Source of the DNA: Gammaproteobacteria bacterium
GTDB taxonomy: Bacteria; Pseudomonadota; Gammaproteobacteria; SZUA-140
Direction of reading: 5' to 3'
Assembly (NCBI GenBank): GCA_015491865.1
Contig: WFVD01000013.1
Coordinates: 124,001-188,000, forward strand
DNA length: 64,000 nt
Position 1 is the stretch's first letter. Every line of letters starts with the position of its first letter. The position numbers and the translations under genes were made by a program. The notes beneath the pieces are model-generated. The model did not search any database, was not told the origin of the DNA, and worked only from the letters and a program-made list of their open reading frames with translations. This document shows, piece after piece, positions 8,244 to 17,230 of the stretch.

Positions 8244-10331
8244 CTACGCGACTTGCAGACGGGAAAGGTCGGCCGCCCGCATAAACAGACCGTGCAGACC
8301 GTGCAGCAGCGCAATGCGATTGTTGCGAATCGCCTCGTCGCCAGCCATCACCATCACATCATCAAAGAACTGATCAACTGCTGCCTGCAGGCTCGCGAGC
8401 TCGGTTAACGCAGCCGTGTAATCACCCGCTTCAAATAGCGGCGTTACCACATCGGTCAGTTCAGTCAGCGCTTTAAATAGTGACAGCTCACCCACCTCAC
8501 TCAACAGCGCCTGATCAATGGCAACTGGAATATCACCCTCGACCTTCTTCAGGATATTGCCAATCCGTTTGTTGGCCGCCGCCAGGCTCCCGGCCTGCGG
8601 CAGCTGGCGGAAGGCCGCCACCGCACGCAGACGCTGATCAAAGTCACGCGGCGCTGTTGGACGACGCGATAGCACTGCTTCAAACAGGTCACGGCTGATC
8701 CCCTTGTCAGCATAGTAACTGCGCAGGCGATCCATCATAAAATTAAACGCCTGCTCGATAGTCTCACCGCTAACGGCAACCTTATCTTGCAAACGGTATT
8801 GTGCCGCACCATTTTCCAGTAACGCTTCCAGATCCAGCGGCAGCGCTTTTTCGATAATGATGCGTAGCACGCCGAGCGCGGCACGACGTAGCGCAAACGG
8901 ATCTTTATCGCCTGTCGGCGGCTGGCCAATCGCAAAAATACCGATTAGCGTATCGAGCTTATCGGCAATCGCAAGTGACTGGGCGGTCACATTCTGTGGC
9001 AACTCATCACCAGCAAAGCGCGGCATGTACTGTTGATCAAGTGCGCTGGCAACCTCTGTCGGCACTCCATCCAGTGTGGCGTAGTAACGTCCCATGATAC
9101 CCTGCAGCTCAGGGAACTCACCAACCATCTCGGTCATCAAATCACATTTTGAAAGTTCACCCGCCTGCCGTGCCAGTGTATGGTCCCCCCCCAGTAGTTC
9201 TGCGATCTCGGCACTCAGTGCGGCGACGCGCATCGATTTCTCTTTTAGTGTGCCGAGTTTCTTCTGAAACACCACCCGTTCAAGACGTGAAGAGAGCGCC
9301 GAGAGCGGCTGCTTGCGATCTTGCTGCCAGAAGAAAACTGCATCTGACAGACGTGGACGAATCACACGCTCGTTACCTTCACGCACCACATCCATATTGG
9401 AGCTGGCGATATTACTCACGGTGATAAAGTGCGGCATCAACTCACCCGCATCGTTCACCACATGAAAATATTTCTGGTGCCCTTTCATCGCAGAAATCAA
9501 CGCCTCCTGCGGCACCTCAAGAAAACGCTGATCAAAGTTACCCGCCAGTGCGACAGGCCACTCAACCATACCGGTCACCTCATCCAGCAGCGCCTCGTCG
9601 ATCACCGCTTTACCACCGAGACCTACGGCCACTGCCATCACCTGCGCGCGCACCGCTTCACGACGCGCCGTGAAGTCTGCCATCACTCGCCCTTCACTCT
9701 CCAGCAGCGGCACATAAGCGGCAGGCTCCGCGAGATAGAGCGTACCGGGGTGATGAAAACGGTGGCCGCGCGTGGTCTGGCCACTCTTGATGCCAAACAG
9801 GGTGGCATCCACCAGCGTCTCTCCCAGCAACATCACCAGCCAGTGAACCGGGCGCACAAACTCTGCGTTTGAACTACCCCAGCGCATGCGCCTGGGAATC
9901 GGTAGCTGCTTTAACGCCTCTTCCACAATCGCGGGCATCAGTTCACTGCTCTGCCTCCCCTTCTTTGCGCTGCGAAAGACCAGCCATGCACCCTTTTTTG
10001 TCTCGATTGTTTCAAGCGCCTCGACTTCAACACCGCATGATTTTGCAAAACCCTGCACCGCGCGTGTCGGCAACCCATCCTCATCAAAAGCGGCGGTGAC
10101 TGCGGGGCCGCGGCGCTCATCCGTGGTGTCGGCCTGCGCCTTCATCAGATCGGTAATATGCACCGCAAGACGACGCGGTGCCGCGTACCAACGCACCTCA
10201 TTGTAGTCGAGCGCAGCCTTTTTCAGCCCGTTACGGACAGCGCTGGCGAGTGCCTCGCCCAGTTTACGCAGCGCTTTTGGTGGCAGCTCTTCGGTACCCA
10301 GTTCAAAAAGAAAATCACATCTATCCGACAC
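8244..10331 (-). CDS. glyS: Glycine-tRNA ligase beta subunit
   Basis: The 695-residue beta subunit of the bacterial alpha2-beta2 glycyl-tRNA synthetase handles tRNA binding. The N-terminus (CDFLFELGTEELPPKALRKL) and internal VMADFTARREAVRAQV, VPQEALISAMKGHQKYF, NERVIRPRLSDAVFFWQQD and GIMGRYYA segments are diagnostic, and the length is normal for the family. It starts at GTG 10331 with a GGGGATGG-type site. It lies 36 bases after glyQ and 9 bases before gmhB. Confidence 0.96.
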   Translation of the reverse strand: MSDRCDFLFELGTEELPPKALRKLGEALASAVRNGLKKAALDYNEVRWYAAPRRLAVHITDLMKAQADTTDERRGPAVTAAFDEDGLPTRAVQGFAKSCGVEVEALETIETKKGAWLVFRSAKKGRQSSELMPAIVEEALKQLPIPRRMRWGSSNAEFVRPVHWLVMLLGETLVDATLFGIKSGQTTRGHRFHHPGTLYLAEPAAYVPLLESEGRVMADFTARREAVRAQVMAVAVGLGGKAVIDEALLDEVTGMVEWPVALAGNFDQRFLEVPQEALISAMKGHQKYFHVVNDAGELMPHFITVSNIASSNMDVVREGNERVIRPRLSDAVFFWQQDRKQPLSALSSRLERVVFQKKLGTLKEKSMRVAALSAEIAELLGGDHTLARQAGELSKCDLMTEMVGEFPELQGIMGRYYATLDGVPTEVASALDQQYMPRFAGDELPQNVTAQSLAIADKLDTLIGIFAIGQPPTGDKDPFALRRAALGVLRIIIEKALPLDLEALLENGAAQYRLQDKVAVSGETIEQAFNFMMDRLRSYYADKGISRDLFEAVLSRRPTAPRDFDQRLRAVAAFRQLPQAGSLAAANKRIGNILKKVEGDIPVAIDQALLSEVGELSLFKALTELTDVVTPLFEAGDYTAALTELASLQAAVDQFFDDVMVMAGDEAIRNNRIALLHGLHGLFMRAADLSRLQVA

Positions 10332-10367
10332 GGCTTACCATCCCCAACTCATACTGATTCATGATTA

Positions 10368-11300
10368 TCACGACCCCTTTTTCATGTCGCGCCCATCTAT
10401 ACACATGGGGAAACCCAGCGCCTCACGTGCGGCGTAATAGGCCTCGGCCACCGCGCGTGACAGGCTGCGCACACGGCCAATAAAACGGGCGCGCTCGGTC
10501 ACGCTAATCGCATGACGTGCATCCAGCAGATTAAACAGATGCGACGCTTTCAGCACCATCTCATAGGCAGGGAGCGGCAGACCCGCTTCGATCAATTTCT
10601 GACTCTCGCGCTCACAGTTATCGAAAGCGGCAAAAAGCGCATCGACATCGGCGTGTTCAAAATTGTAGGTGGACATCTCTACCTCATTTTGATGAAACAC
10701 GTCGCCATAGGTCACCCGGCCCAACGGGCCATCGGCCCATACCAGATCAAAGACACTCTCGACCCCTTGCAGGTACATCGCGATGCGTTCAAGGCCATAG
10801 GTGATCTCGCCGCTGACCGGCGCACAGCTCAGCCCACCCACCTGCTGAAAATAGGTAAACTGCGTCACCTCCATGCCGTTGAGCCACACCTCCCAGCCAA
10901 GCCCCCATGCACCCAGCGTCGGTGATTCCCAGTTATCTTCGACAAAACGAACATCGTGCTCCAGCAGATCCAGCCCCATGGCGCGCAGTGAACCGAGATA
11001 GAGCGCCTGAATCTCCGGCGGCGACGGTTTAATCACCACCTGAAACTGGTAATAATGTTGCAATCGATTGGGGTTTTCGCCGTAACGACCATCGGTGGGA
11101 CGGCGTGACGGCTGCACATAGGCCGCGGCCCACGGCTCAGGGCCAATCGCGCGTAAAAAGGTGGCGGGGTGAAAGGTGCCTGCACCCATCTCCATATCAT
11201 ACGGCTGTAACAACACGCAGCCGTGCCCTGCCCAATACTGCTGCAGCCCCAGGATCAACCCCTGAAAGGTTGAGCTATCTATCGTCTGACTATCTTTCAC
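10368..11300 (-). CDS. glyQ: Glycine-tRNA ligase alpha subunit
   Basis: The 310-residue catalytic alpha subunit forms glycyl-adenylate and charges tRNA-Gly with GlyS. It has [60 protein letters not shown] and the [18 protein letters not shown] active-site region. Length matches the family. The start is GTG 11300; no strong Shine-Dalgarno sequence is visible. It is the first gene of a leftward unit glyQ-glyS-gmhB-plsC. Confidence 0.96.
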   Translation of the reverse strand: MKDSQTIDSSTFQGLILGLQQYWAGHGCVLLQPYDMEMGAGTFHPATFLRAIGPEPWAAAYVQPSRRPTDGRYGENPNRLQHYYQFQVVIKPSPPEIQALYLGSLRAMGLDLLEHDVRFVEDNWESPTLGAWGLGWEVWLNGMEVTQFTYFQQVGGLSCAPVSGEITYGLERIAMYLQGVESVFDLVWADGPLGRVTYGDVFHQNEVEMSTYNFEHADVDALFAAFDNCERESQKLIEAGLPLPAYEMVLKASHLFNLLDARHAISVTERARFIGRVRSLSRAVAEAYYAAREALGFPMCIDGRDMKKGS

Positions 11301-11352
11301 GTCTAATTTTTACTATCTGAGAGGATTAAATGGCTTGATTTTTGTGCGGCCA

Positions 11353-11358
11353 AGTATA
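11353..11358 (-). promoter_or_regulatory. Candidate -10 element for the glyQ operon
   Basis: On the minus strand TATACT lies 52 bases upstream of the glyQ start. The hexamer 17 bases further upstream (ACAAAA) is a poor -35, so this rests on the -10 match and position alone. Confidence 0.3.
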
Positions 11359-11466
11359 CCCCGCCACCGCGCTATTTTGTATCGCTTTAGCCACCGACTG
11401 CCCACTCGCCGACTCAAGAAGCCCCTTTTTTATGCCGATAGCCTTGTTAACGGAGGAGAGAACTGC

Positions 11467-12075
11467 ATGAGCGAACTTGTCATTCAACCCACCACCACCG
11501 CCCAGTGGCATGCACTGGTGAGTGACGCCGAGTATGCCGCCGGTTATAGCCTCGGGGAAGAGCTGGAGAGTTATCTGGTCTTTTTACTGATGCGCTACAC
11601 CCGCAAACCGCAGATGCTATCACGCGTGATGGCGCTCGATTATCTCAAACAGACCCACGGTTCACGTGCCGAACGCGGCCAGAAACTCAAGGATGTAGGG
11701 GATCACTGCCTGCTTTTCTCCGGGCTATTCCCCAAACACGCCGAGAAACGGATGATAAAAGTGAGTTACTTCGTCAAATTAGGCCGTAGCGCCTACCAGC
11801 AGGTATTTGAAAACCTCAACAGCCGGGACTCACTCTACTCACATCTGAGCAACGACTTTGTCACCCTGATGGATATTCTGCAAACCATGCGCGATCTACA
11901 GCATGATGAGACCCACACCACCCACCTCAGCGCTATACACGCCTTTGACCTGTGGCACGACACCGGTAGCCAGCACGCCTATAAGACCATTAAATCGATG
12001 ACTAGCGACGGCAATCCGACAAAACCCGCCTTTATCGACCTGCCTGAAGATGGCTCACCGCTGAACCGGCACTAA
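11467..12075 (+). CDS. Conserved hypothetical protein
   Basis: A 202-residue soluble protein. The ATG at 11467 has GGAGGAG eight to nine bases upstream; the frame is open further up but without a site. I recognise the type of sequence (WHALVSDAEYAAGYSLGEELESYLVFLLMRY, GDHCLLFSGLFPKHAEKRMIKVSYFVKLGRSAYQ split across the N-terminal half) as a conserved hypothetical found in gammaproteobacteria. It is all-helical in appearance with no catalytic motif I can name. It is divergent from glyQ and 331 bases upstream of the ThiI-like gene. Confidence 0.65.
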   Translation: MSELVIQPTTTAQWHALVSDAEYAAGYSLGEELESYLVFLLMRYTRKPQMLSRVMALDYLKQTHGSRAERGQKLKDVGDHCLLFSGLFPKHAEKRMIKVSYFVKLGRSAYQQVFENLNSRDSLYSHLSNDFVTLMDILQTMRDLQHDETHTTHLSAIHAFDLWHDTGSQHAYKTIKSMTSDGNPTKPAFIDLPEDGSPLNRH

Positions 12076-12406
12076 GTTCGCGCCTAAGAAAAAGGGATTA
12101 TCCCTGTGCATCAGCCATACCCTGGCTTTATTTGATCTCAACCTTATCAGCGAGCATCAACGGCGGCCTGTCATATCGCCCAGCCTGCCCTGTGTTACCA
12201 GGCGCAACATACAAAAGTTTACTGGGGCATCATACGTGCCATCGACAATTCCATACTGGCCATGATTATCAGTTGTTGAGTCTGACTCACCACGTGACAA
12301 CCATGAAAAATAGATGGGCCTTTACAGAGTGAATTTAGGAACAATTGCCCTCTGACCCGGGTTTTCCCTATAATCACACCCCACTCGCTACCAACCAGAG
12401 TCATTC
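12076..12406. other. Intergenic region with one sigma-70 promoter
   Basis: The 331 bases between the conserved hypothetical and the ThiI-like gene contain the promoter at 12345-12374. The remainder shows no gene, no strong hairpin and no repeat that I can see. Confidence 0.4.
12345..12374 (+). promoter_or_regulatory. Sigma-70 type promoter for the ThiI-like/TusA pair
   Basis: TTGCCC (12345-12350), an 18-base spacer and a perfect TATAAT (12369-12374) lie 33 bases before the ATG at 12407. Transcription would start near 12381, giving a short leader of about 26 bases. Confidence 0.6.
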
Positions 12407-13453
12407 ATGAACAAACAACCAAAGGCCGTCGCCCTTATTTCAGGCGGGCTCGACTCCATGCTTGCTGTAAAAGTTTTACAGGAGCAGGGCATTTACGTCG
12501 AGGGGATCAATTTTTACACCGGCTTTTGCGTTGAGGGACACACTCACGCCATCCGCAAAACCGATCAGAAAAAAGAAAAACGTAATAACGCGCTGTGGGT
12601 GGCGGAGCAGCTCGGTATTAAGCTCCATATTATCGATGTGATCGAAGAGTACAAAGAGGTGCTGACCAATCCGCAACACGGCTACGGCGCAAACCTCAAT
12701 CCGTGCCTCGACTGCAAATCATTTATGGTTAAAAAGGCGCGTGAATGGATGGATGAAAACGGGTTTGACTTCATCTTCACCGGCGAAGTAGTTGGCCAGC
12801 GCCCGATGTCGCAACGCAAAGAGACCATGCCGATTGTCGCCAAACAGTGCGGGGATGATGCGCGCCTGTTGCGCCCACTCTGTGCCAAACTGCTGCCCGA
12901 GACACTCCCGGAACGCGAAGGGTGGGTCGATCGTGAAAAGCTCTACGGTTTCAACGGCCGTTCACGCAAACCACAGATCGCGCTTGCCGCCCGGTTCGGC
13001 TTCGATGAATATGCCCAGCCAGCAGGCGGCTGCTGCTTTCTCACCGACCAGGCTTACTCCATAAAACTTGGCGACCTGTGGAAACAGCGCGGCAACAAAA
13101 ATTACGACCTTGATGACATCATGCTACTCAAAGTTGGTCGCCACATCCGCCCACGCGAACACTTTAAAGTGATCATTGGGCGTGAAGAGGGGGAAAATAA
13201 CTTCATGAACGGCTATCGCAAACAGTTCACTCACATGCACGCCATCAGCCATAACGGGCCGCTGGCACTGGTCGATGGCAAAGTCAGCCGTGATGACCTG
13301 AAGCTGGCGGCGCAGATTGTGGCGCGCTTCACTCAGGGACGAGACGCGAGCTGTGTGCAGATCGAAGTCAGCGAAAAAGGTAATGAAACGCCTTTTACGC
13401 TTGACGTTACTCCGCTACACAACGATGATATCCCCAAGGAGTGGTACCTCTAG
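12407..13453 (+). CDS. ThiI/MnmA-like PP-loop protein with NFACT-R-like C-terminus
   Basis: A 348-residue protein with an N-type PP-loop ATP pyrophosphatase domain (SGGLDS at residues 12-17) and an MnmA/TtuA-like Cys pair (NPCLDCKSF), as in tRNA thiolation enzymes. The C-terminal half (LLKVGRHIRPREHFKVIIGREEGE in two blocks) resembles the NFACT-R_2/DUF814 domain found in proteins loosely annotated as tRNA 4-thiouridine synthase. There is no THUMP domain at the N-terminus, so it is not a classical ThiI. The gene is followed with a one-base overlap by a TusA-type sulfur carrier, which suggests a sulfur-relay pair; the tRNA position or other target is unknown. Confidence 0.75.
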   Translation: MNKQPKAVALISGGLDSMLAVKVLQEQGIYVEGINFYTGFCVEGHTHAIRKTDQKKEKRNNALWVAEQLGIKLHIIDVIEEYKEVLTNPQHGYGANLNPCLDCKSFMVKKAREWMDENGFDFIFTGEVVGQRPMSQRKETMPIVAKQCGDDARLLRPLCAKLLPETLPEREGWVDREKLYGFNGRSRKPQIALAARFGFDEYAQPAGGCCFLTDQAYSIKLGDLWKQRGNKNYDLDDIMLLKVGRHIRPREHFKVIIGREEGENNFMNGYRKQFTHMHAISHNGPLALVDGKVSRDDLKLAAQIVARFTQGRDASCVQIEVSEKGNETPFTLDVTPLHNDDIPKEWYL

Positions 13454-13686
13454 TGGCAACTTATATAGTAGATGCTCGACGAATGTTATGCCCAATGCCT
13501 GTGATCCGTGCGCAAAACCGCATTAAAACAGTCGCGGAGGGGGACATTCTGGAGGTCATCTGTACAGACCCTGGCGCGAAAAATGACGTGCCAGCCTGGT
13601 GTCGCATCAATGGGCACGAGGTGGTGAGTATAGAGACTCAGGACGATGAGATAATCATTAAAATTGCTGTTGGCGGGGAACCGTAA
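13453..13686 (+). CDS. TusA-family sulfur carrier protein
   Basis: A 77-residue sulfur carrier with the Cys-Pro-Met-Pro signature (MLCPMPVIRA) whose Cys carries persulfide sulfur, and the typical DPGAKNDVPAWC stretch. The best start is GTG 13453, which overlaps the upstream TAG by one base and has AAGGAG 11 bases upstream; GTG 13441 is in frame but too close to that site. The second half of the fold (GHEVVSIETQDDEIIIKI) is complete. Coupling to the PP-loop gene indicates it probably supplies sulfur to that enzyme. Whether it is TusA proper or a paralog cannot be told. Confidence 0.85.
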   Translation: MATYIVDARRMLCPMPVIRAQNRIKTVAEGDILEVICTDPGAKNDVPAWCRINGHEVVSIETQDDEIIIKIAVGGEP

Positions 13687-13690
13687 AAAC

Positions 13691-13750
13691 GCACCAGAAA
13701 GAGTTGCGACGCACCAATTAAGGGCCCCCTGACGGCAAAGCAGTGCACCA
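13691..13750 (+). promoter_or_regulatory. Three GCACCA half-sites upstream of glnA (possible NtrC region)
   Basis: GCACCA occurs at 13691, 13711 and 13745, about 40-100 bases before the sigma-54 promoter. GCAC(C/T)A is the left half of NtrC dyads. None has a good right half (the 13711 copy continues to AAGGGC), so these are weak candidates compared with the dyad at 15951. Confidence 0.3.
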
Positions 13751-13788
13751 GAACATCTATCTTATTAATAAGATTAGACTTTTCCAAA

Positions 13789-13804
13789 TGGCATAATTAA
13801 TGCT
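13789..13804 (+). promoter_or_regulatory. Sigma-54 promoter of glnA
   Basis: TGGCATAATTAATGCT has GG (13790-13791) and GC (13802-13803) separated by exactly 10 bases, and matches TGGCA at -24 and TGC at -12. Transcription would begin near 13815, leaving a leader of about 60 bases to the glnA ATG. Nitrogen-regulated glnA promoters are classically RpoN-dependent. Confidence 0.65.
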
Positions 13805-13876
13805 ATTAATGGAAACAGATTTTAGCTTTACCGTAAGTAAGTAACATAATTTAATTAGGCACACCGGAGGAACCAA

Positions 13877-15283
13877 ATGTCTGCAAAAGTTTTGAAAATG
13901 ATCAAGAGTAACGATGTCAAGTTCGTCGATCTCCGCTTTACCGACACGAAAGGCAAAGAGCAGCACGTCACCATCCCAGCAAGTGCTGCAGACGCTGGCT
14001 TCTTTAAAGAGGGGCAGATGTTTGATGGCTCTTCAATCGCAGGCTGGAAAGGCATTAACGAGTCAGACATGATCATGATGCCGGATGCCAGCACCGCTGT
14101 GCTTGATCTATTCACCGAAGAACCCACCCTGAATGTCCGCTGCAACATCATCGAGCCAAACACAATGAAGGGCTACGAACGTGATCCACGCTCTCTTGCC
14201 ATCCGTGCAGAGGCCTACCTGAAATCAACCAAGATTGCCGACACAGCCTATTTTGGGCCAGAGCCTGAGTTTTTTATCCTTGATGATGTTCGCTGGGGCG
14301 TTGACATGAGCGGTGCCTTCTACAAGGTCGACTCTGAGGAGGCATCCTGGAACTCAGAGCGCGCTTTCGACAGCGGCAACATCGGCCATCGTCCAAGCGT
14401 AAAAGGCGGTTATTTCCCAGTCCCACCCGTTGATTCACTGCACGATATGCGTGCCGCGATGTGCCTTGCGTTAGAAGAGATGGGCGTTGTGACTGAAGTA
14501 CACCACCACGAAGTAGCCACCGCCGGGCAGTGCGAAATCGGCACCAAATTTAACACCCTGGTGCGTAAGGCTGACGAAGTTCAGATCCTTAAGTATGTGG
14601 TACAGAACATCGCACACGCCTACGGCAAAACAGCCACCTTTATGCCCAAGCCGCTTGTTGGCGATAACGGCAGCGGCATGCATGTTCATCAGTCGCTTTC
14701 GAAGAAAGGTAAAAATATCTTCTCCGGTAACAAGTACGGCGGTCTCTCTCAGGATGCGCTCTACTACATCGGCGGTATCTTCAAACATGCTCGCGCAGTC
14801 AACGCCTTCACCAACGCAGGCACCAACAGCTACAAGCGCCTGGTTCCCGGCTTCGAAGCCCCGGTGATGCTGGCCTATTCTGCACGCAACCGTTCTGCAT
14901 CGGTACGTATCCCATACGTCAGCAACCCTAAAGGTCGTCGTGTTGAAGTACGCTTTCCTGACTCAAGCGGTAACCCTTACTTCACTTTCGCAGCACTGAT
15001 GATGGCGGGTCTTGACGGTATTAAAAACAAGATCGACCCAGGCGAAGCGATGGACAAGGATCTGTACGACCTGCCAGCAGAGGAAGAGAAGCAGATCGCC
15101 ACCGTGAGCTCTTCACTGGAGATGTCTCTGGATGCACTCGACAGTGATCGTGGCTTCCTGACCGCGGGTGACGTTTTCACTGACAGCATGATCGACGGCT
15201 ACATCGACCTCAAGATGGAAGAGGTCACCACCCTGCGGATGACCACCCATCCAGCAGAGTACGACATGTACTACAGCCTCTAA
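13877..15283 (+). CDS. glnA: Glutamine synthetase type I
   Basis: A 468-residue dodecameric GS that makes glutamine from glutamate, ammonia and ATP. Visible: [13 protein letters not shown], the [12 protein letters not shown] metal block, [20 protein letters not shown], the NRSASVRIP arginine block, and the adenylylation loop [10 protein letters not shown] with Tyr397 exactly in the Escherichia coli position. The adenylyltransferase for that Tyr (glnE) is at 42700-45609. The start has CCGGAGGA seven bases upstream. A sigma-54 promoter precedes it and a strong terminator follows, so glnA is probably transcribed mainly alone. Confidence 0.98.
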   Translation: MSAKVLKMIKSNDVKFVDLRFTDTKGKEQHVTIPASAADAGFFKEGQMFDGSSIAGWKGINESDMIMMPDASTAVLDLFTEEPTLNVRCNIIEPNTMKGYERDPRSLAIRAEAYLKSTKIADTAYFGPEPEFFILDDVRWGVDMSGAFYKVDSEEASWNSERAFDSGNIGHRPSVKGGYFPVPPVDSLHDMRAAMCLALEEMGVVTEVHHHEVATAGQCEIGTKFNTLVRKADEVQILKYVVQNIAHAYGKTATFMPKPLVGDNGSGMHVHQSLSKKGKNIFSGNKYGGLSQDALYYIGGIFKHARAVNAFTNAGTNSYKRLVPGFEAPVMLAYSARNRSASVRIPYVSNPKGRRVEVRFPDSSGNPYFTFAALMMAGLDGIKNKIDPGEAMDKDLYDLPAEEEKQIATVSSSLEMSLDALDSDRGFLTAGDVFTDSMIDGYIDLKMEEVTTLRMTTHPAEYDMYYSL

Positions 15284-15330
15284 GGAGCGATAAGGACCCG
15301 CAGGGCCGAAAAGCTTCCTGAGATGGATGA

Positions 15331-15358
15331 AAAGCCCTCTTCAAGAGGGCTTTTTTTT
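15331..15358 (+). terminator. Intrinsic terminator of glnA
   Basis: AAAGCCCTCT (15331-15340), loop TCA and AGAGGGCTTT (15344-15353) form a perfect 10-bp stem ending in an eight-T tract, about 50 bases after the glnA stop. Confidence 0.9.
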
Positions 15359-15419
15359 GCGCGTCATCCTGGTGAACATGCCATAATCTCAGCGAGTAAA
15401 AACAGACCGGGAGCGAACA

Positions 15420-15962
15420 ATGCACTTTAAACGATTACTAATACTCGCCCTTCTCTTCTCAATGCCTGCCAGCGCGGCGTACAAATGGACGATGCCCGAC
15501 GGCTCGGTCATCTTCTCAGATCAGCCGCCACATCCCGATGCTGAAAAGATCACCCTCACCCCGACACAAACATTCACCGCCCCTCCCATTACCGCTAAAG
15601 CCAGCGATCAAAAAGCTGACACCGAGGCCAAACCTGCGCCCAGCTACAGCAGCCTGCTCATTACTCAACCTGCTAACGATGAATCAATTTTCGATAACAC
15701 TGGCAACATCGCCGTGGCCTTCTCAAGCGACCCCCCCTTGTTGAGCAGCGAAGGGCACCAGATCAGCGTCAAGCTCGACGGTACTATTGTCGCCACCACC
15801 ACCGCCGCACAAGTGCTTCTTCCCAATGTTGACCGAGGCAGCCACACCCTGCGCGTTGCCATTGTCGATAAAGCGGGTGCCGAACTGATCACCAGTGATG
15901 AAAGCATCTTCCATCTCCGCCGCACCTCCATACTCCACCCGAAACCTGGCGCACCAAATTAG
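15420..15962 (+). CDS. DUF4124-domain secreted protein
   Basis: A 180-residue exported protein: signal peptide of about 19 residues (MHFKRLLILALLFSMPASA) followed directly by a DUF4124 segment (AYKWTMPDGSVIFSDQPPHPDA), a Pro/Thr/Lys-rich linker, and a C-terminal beta-sandwich-like part (ISVKLDGTIVATTTAA, HTLRVAIVDKAG). It has GGGAGCG upstream. Proteins of this type lie between glnA and ntrB in several gammaproteobacteria; the function is not known. The last codons overlap the NtrC dyad at 15951-15965. Confidence 0.8.
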   Translation: MHFKRLLILALLFSMPASAAYKWTMPDGSVIFSDQPPHPDAEKITLTPTQTFTAPPITAKASDQKADTEAKPAPSYSSLLITQPANDESIFDNTGNIAVAFSSDPPLLSSEGHQISVKLDGTIVATTTAAQVLLPNVDRGSHTLRVAIVDKAGAELITSDESIFHLRRTSILHPKPGAPN

Positions 15963-15965
15963 TGC
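15951..15965 (+). promoter_or_regulatory. NtrC-binding dyad upstream of ntrB
   Basis: GCACCAAATTAGTGC has the NtrC form GCAC(C/T)A-N3-T(A/G)GTGC with both half-sites perfect. It lies 158 bases upstream of the -24 element at 16123, a normal enhancer distance, and straddles the stop codon of the DUF4124 gene. Confidence 0.65.
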
Positions 15966-16122
15966 TATCATCATCTTGATTTAGGGCGCGATTAACATAT
16001 ACGGCTACACCTGACTCAACAGCCCCCAGATGTAAGCGCAATAAAAAACATAACCCATTGTTCTACATTGAATCTTAACAACGCCCTTATTCCAGAAATC
16101 AATCTACTGCGCGCATCAAAGC

Positions 16123-16138
16123 TGGAGTAGTTCTTGCT
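16123..16138 (+). promoter_or_regulatory. Candidate sigma-54 promoter of ntrBC
   Basis: TGGAGTAGTTCTTGCT keeps the invariant GG-N10-GC spacing (16124-16125 and 16136-16137) and a perfect TTGCT at -12; the -24 block TGGAGT is weaker than TGGCAC. Start would be near 16149, about 26 bases before the ntrB ATG. Confidence 0.5.
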
Positions 16139-16174
16139 AAGGTGTAACTATTAACTCATCTCGAACTAAAATAT

Positions 16175-17230
16175 ATGGTAAGTGGGCAATACATTCTGGA
16201 GAACCTCAGCACGGCAATATTGCTGTTTGATGAGGCACTTCGCTTGCAGCAACTCAATCCTGCCGGTGAAGTGATGCTGGCCGTCAGCGCTAAGCAGACA
16301 ATCGGCAATAGTGTGCGTGAACTCATCCCTGCCGACGACGCCTTCATCGCCACCCTGAAAAAAGCGCTCGATGCCGAACAACCGCGCACCGAACGAGAGG
16401 TTCAACTTCACCTGAGCCATATGCACACTATTGTGGTGGACTGCACCATCACCCCCATTCGTGATGGCAATCAGCGTGTTGAGCTTCTGGTCGAACTCTT
16501 TCAACGTGACCGCCACCTGCGCATCGCACGCGAGGAACAGCTACTCGCGCAGTACCATACAAGCCGCACCCTGCTGCGCGGTATCGCCCACGAGATCAAC
16601 AACCCACTGGGTGGCTTGAGAGGTGCAGCACAACTACTAGAACAGGAACTCGAAAACGAGGCGCTGCGCGAATACACCAACGTTATCATTGGCGAAGCGG
16701 ATCGGCTGCAAAACCTGCTGCGCCGTATGCTCGGCCCCAACACGCTGCCGCATAAAAAAGAGATCAATATCCATGAGGTGCTGGAGCGTGTCTACGCCTT
16801 GTCACAGGCGGAATCGCCCGATGGTATTCAGATTGTGCGCAACTACGACCCCAGCATTCCTGAACTGTATGCCGACCCTGAACAGTTGATCCAGGCTGTG
16901 CTCAACATTGTGCGCAATGCAATGCAGGCACTGGATGGCCACGGCACGATCACCCTGCGAACCCGCACCCAGCGACAGTTTACGATCGGCAATCAGCGTC
17001 ACAAACTCGTGGTACGCATCGATATTATCGATAACGGGCCGGGTATTCCACCGGCCCTGCGGGACGAACTATTTTATCCGATGGTTACTGGCCGTGCCGA
17101 CGGCACCGGCCTCGGACTCTCCATCTCACAATCACTGGTCAACCAGCACGGCGGCCTGATTGAATGCACAAGCCAAACGGGTGAAACGGTCTTCACCCTG
17201 CTACTTCCTCTGGAGACAACGCATGAGTAG
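16175..17230 (+). CDS. glnL: Nitrogen regulation sensor kinase NtrB (NR-II)
   Basis: A 351-residue cytoplasmic histidine kinase/phosphatase that controls NtrC in response to PII. PAS-like sensor domain at about 5-110 (ILENLSTAILLFDEALRLQQ), DHp helix with the phospho-acceptor His139 (GIAHEINNPLGGLRGAAQLL), and an ATPase domain with NIVRNAMQAL (N box), DNGPGIP (G1) and GTGLGLSIS (G2). No Shine-Dalgarno sequence is evident before the ATG. Its stop lies inside the ntrC start region (8-base overlap), so the two are translationally coupled. Confidence 0.95.
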   Translation: MVSGQYILENLSTAILLFDEALRLQQLNPAGEVMLAVSAKQTIGNSVRELIPADDAFIATLKKALDAEQPRTEREVQLHLSHMHTIVVDCTITPIRDGNQRVELLVELFQRDRHLRIAREEQLLAQYHTSRTLLRGIAHEINNPLGGLRGAAQLLEQELENEALREYTNVIIGEADRLQNLLRRMLGPNTLPHKKEINIHEVLERVYALSQAESPDGIQIVRNYDPSIPELYADPEQLIQAVLNIVRNAMQALDGHGTITLRTRTQRQFTIGNQRHKLVVRIDIIDNGPGIPPALRDELFYPMVTGRADGTGLGLSISQSLVNQHGGLIECTSQTGETVFTLLLPLETTHE

